This document shows, in pieces, positions 61,157 through 64,000 of a stretch of DNA of 64,000 nucleotides. Where the stretch lies: positions 46,758,456-46,822,455 of the forward strand of contig NC_051070.1 of NCBI RefSeq assembly GCF_004664715.2. Direction: 5' to 3'. The translations under genes were made by a program, and so were the position numbers. The notes under the pieces were generated by a model, which had not been told where the DNA came from, did no database searches, and worked only from the letters and a program-made list of their open reading frames with translations. Source of the DNA: Peromyscus leucopus (lineage: Eukaryota > Chordata > Mammalia > Rodentia > Cricetidae). Each line of letters starts with the position of its first letter. Within the stretch, counting starts at the first letter, position 1.

Positions 61157-61721
61157 ATCTAGATGGTTATCCAAGTTGAAAAAACAACCCTGCAGTGTTT
61201 AAATCCTCTATCTCAATCCACTCTTGTCAATGTGGAATTGCTTTGTGTTCTTCTTAAACTTTATCAGTCCTTCAAATATAAATGGGGCTTAAAACCTCAC
61301 ATTAATATAACTGAAACAAAAGTACAGGAACGCACATTAGTACATTCAAAGTAGGCTATTAGAAGACAGCTAATACATCTGCTGTTAATCTTAGTGCCTG
61401 GAACCAAGGCTTCATAAGACATCACCAGATTTCATCCTCAAGACACCTCACGAAGCTGAGCTTCTGAGGTTGGCAGTCACCCCAAGGCAGAGCCCAGACA
61501 TACGCCCTCTGCCAAACCAGCCTCTGAATGATGCGCAGAAACACAGTAAACATTCTGCACGTTGACGATCTTACGGTGCACACAGACATCCTAGGTCTCA
61601 CCGGATTATTTACAGAAATGTTAAATTCACTTCGATATGGAAGAATAAATGCAAAAAATAGAAATGATGACAATAAGTTACAGCAGCTAACGTTTACTGA
61701 GTGCTTACTGAAGTACCACAC

Positions 61722-61862
61722 AGGCTGAGTGTGGTGACACAAGAATCCCTAGAATCCCGGGACTTGGGAGGCAGACACAGGAGCATCAGGAGTTCAAGGT
61801 CACCCTCTACCATGTAGCACATGTGTGGCCAGCCGGGGAACCCTATCTCAAAACCAAAAATC
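61722..61862 (+). repeat. B1-type SINE, diverged
   Basis: 'gctgagtgtggtgacacaag', 'cccgggacttgggaggcaga' and 'gaaccctatctcaaaaccaa'. Confidence 0.7.
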
Positions 61863-61865
61863 TAA

Positions 61866-62080
61866 AGTGCCAGACATTTGGCTAAATGCTTTAGATGGAT
61901 TTTATTAATACTTCATGATAATCCTAAGAAGTAGATAATGTGAGAATGGATATAAATATTAATAATGACAGTAAATTATAGCAATTATTATTGCTGCTCT
62001 CATTTCATTTACGGCAAAAAACCTGAGGCTCAAAGAAGTTAAGGCTGGTGGTCTCAAGGCCACGAATGTGACATTTGGAA
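61866..62080 (+). repeat. MIR/L2-like remnant
   Basis: 'gtgccagacatttggctaaa' and 'aaaacctgaggctcaaagaa' with 'ggtggtctcaaggccacgaa' are typical of old MIR/L2-type repeats. Confidence 0.45.
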
Positions 62081-62104
62081 AAGGTGATGTCTCAGCTCGG
62101 GAAG

Positions 62105-62210
62105 AGGGGTGGGCTCCGTGGTAAAGGCACGTACCATACAAGCCTGAAGACCTGAACTGTTCCCTGGAAGCCTCGATGAGGAGAGAGAACCGACTCCCAC
62201 AGCCTACTAT
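62105..62210 (+). repeat. B3-type SINE fragment
   Basis: 'ggtgggctccgtggtaaagg' and 'agacctgaactgttccctgg' in B3 order. Confidence 0.55.
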
Positions 62211-64000
62211 TCTACATGAAATGAAGTTATTTTATATATCCTTTCTACTAAGAAATTAAATTCCACAACAATAAAATAACAACTACAGCCTTAGACACAA
62301 TTTTCCCCATCACTGTCTATGCACTCAACACTGGGTAGATCTGGACACTCAGTCACCCAGTTAATAACAAGCGCACACCCACACAAATACAATTATAAAA
62401 TGTGCCAGGAAATACAAGAAACAATGTAGCAGAACACAGAGTTAAAACAAAAGAGTAGGACAGGCTAATGAAATTTTACATAAATTATATATTAACGTAC
62501 TGAGGTTCAGTTAGCCTGAGAAATTGAGATTATTTCTATAAACCAAAATATATGGAAGGACCTGGAAATGCTTAATATGGGAAATGGGGAAAGGCAGCAT
62601 GGCCGAGTTAAATCGAGAACCTCAGAACAGCCTTGCTCAACCTCGGTTTTAACCCAGAAGTCTTCGTCATAATGATCAGTTAGTGTATTTTCACACAAGA
62701 ATGCTATGTAGAAAACTAACATGATCAGTTCATCAAGAAGGTTCCTTTGACAACTATGAAGCCAGAGCGCCAAATACTGACCAGCTTTGAACAGACACTG
62801 TCACGAGGGCGGCCAAACACCCGGATCCCACAGAACAGTGACTAAATTAAAAGCCCCACAGCAACGTGCCAGTTTGGGGATGAGTGAGAAAAAAATCCAG
62901 ACGAACGCAAAAGGTAAGTACTCCTACTCAACAGCAGATGGCGCCAACACACCACGTCCTATTAGACTAGCTCAACTATCTTACAACAGCACTTTGCTAT
63001 ACACAACCCAGGCTACCTAATTATATTATTTATGTAATATTTCATAACTCTTTTTATAACACAACTTTTATTACTCTGAATACATAGGCATTTTATACAC
63101 AAATCTTACCTATTTTTAAAAATGCATTGCTTTTTTATTTCATATTTAGTATGAAATAAAATTAGAAAATGTTAATATGCTGTTGCAAAGCTTGAAGTTT
63201 AAAAAAAAAAAGACTAGCGTAGAATGACATCTATGCATGACAAGCCCAAAATGAGACCAAACTATGTTAATTTCAAATTGAATTTTAAAGTACATATAGA
63301 ATAAAACAAAGTTAAAAAAAAAAAGACTATGAACAGGGTATGGCAGATAAAAGCCAATATAGTGTGTGAGTGCACCAAGGCTTGCTTAGTCTCAAAGTCT
63401 GAAAATACTTCCACCATCAACTACAGAAATGCTAAAAATCTTTTTAAACTCGAGTGCCTACGATAAGAATTTCATTTACATATGAGATCATGCAAAATAC
63501 GCTAATTCTCAAGTGCCAAACTAGAGTGCTTAGTCCTTTGTCCCCTTCCCCAACTAACCCATCCAGGGGGCTTCCAACTTGGACACCCACAGCTGGATGG
63601 CAACATCCTATTGCTGCTGAAGCACCACACACTCTGGGACAGCACCCAGGAAATCAGTCTTGACCTGCCCAGGAAAAGTCCTGCTGACTAGCTTTCACAG
63701 CGCTGGGAGGAGGAGAAAGGACATTAGTGCCCTTAATTCGGTGCTGGACCCTCAGGCCACAGGAGCCACCGACCAGGGAAGAGGTATTTAGTGGTGTATG
63801 TAGGGGCAATCAACTGCTCTCCTGACTGGCTCTGAGGCCTGATGTGCAGGAGGGAATTCATACCTGATACTGTAAACCTAGTCAAAACCAGTGTTTAGTG
63901 AAGTAACAGAAGAGGAAGAACCTATTGATTTCCCCCCCCCAAATGGTCACTTCACCAAACTGCCATCTAAGCGTTCCATCCACAGACTGGTGGTCTGAGA
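62211..64000. other. No gene recognised (intronic)
   Basis: AT-rich unique sequence with short A-runs (about 63200, 63315) and a C-run (63932-63940). No coding signal. Confidence 0.5.

Overview
The window is mammalian, and specifically rodent, nuclear DNA. Evidence is the abundance of B1, B2, B3, B4 and ID SINEs on both strands, L1/HAL1 debris, long CA/GA microsatellites and spliced exons. The B1 copies near 32.2 kb and 53.5 kb carry the variant that reads, in reverse, 'tagctttgcgcctttcctgg', which I associate with cricetid rodents (hamsters, voles, Peromyscus) rather than mouse or rat. Two about 490-bp solo LTRs of a family I also associate with cricetids agree with this. The species is an inference.

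The only protein-coding gene I can support is Tsc22d1 (TSC22 domain family member 1), on the minus strand. Its short isoform is complete here. The first coding exon is 26217-26341, the middle 49-nt exon 25758-25806, and the terminal coding exon 24319-24576. The 3' UTR runs to a poly(A) signal at 23276-23281. The joined reading frame is 143 residues with the TSC box, a four-leucine zipper and a Pro/Gln/Thr-rich tail. A CpG-rich promoter with an inverted CCAAT box, GC box and weak TATA element lies at about 26550-26650. A second CpG-rich, promoter-like block lies inside intron 2 (24850-25330). The family also has a long isoform whose large first exon joins the 49-nt exon; it is not seen here. 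Everything from about 26.9 kb to 64 kb is therefore probably intron of that long form.

Layout: 1-23.2 kb is the region downstream of the gene. It holds SINEs, an ERV solo LTR with a perfect 6-bp target duplication (3817-4315), a nine-copy minisatellite (7730-8356), two copies of another dispersed repeat (9729, 12419) and several microsatellites, with no convincing gene. 23.2-26.9 kb is Tsc22d1. 26.9-29.4 kb is mostly unique AT-rich sequence, a plausible place for intronic regulatory elements. 29.4-64 kb holds old L1/HAL1 remnants (29.4, 31.6-33.4 and 45.2-49.2 kb), a second solo LTR (37812-38299), a partial third LTR (44323), hAT transposon remnants (43.8 and 61.0 kb), many SINEs and microsatellites, and unique intronic sequence.

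I found no novel multi-gene system. The most useful observations are the Tsc22d1 start-codon context (weak first AUG, strong in-frame second AUG), the intron-2 promoter-like block, the LTR family that has absorbed B1 sequence, and an unusual three-armed hairpin at 39936-39971. All repeat family names come from recognition by eye; element boundaries are approximate unless target-site duplications are stated.
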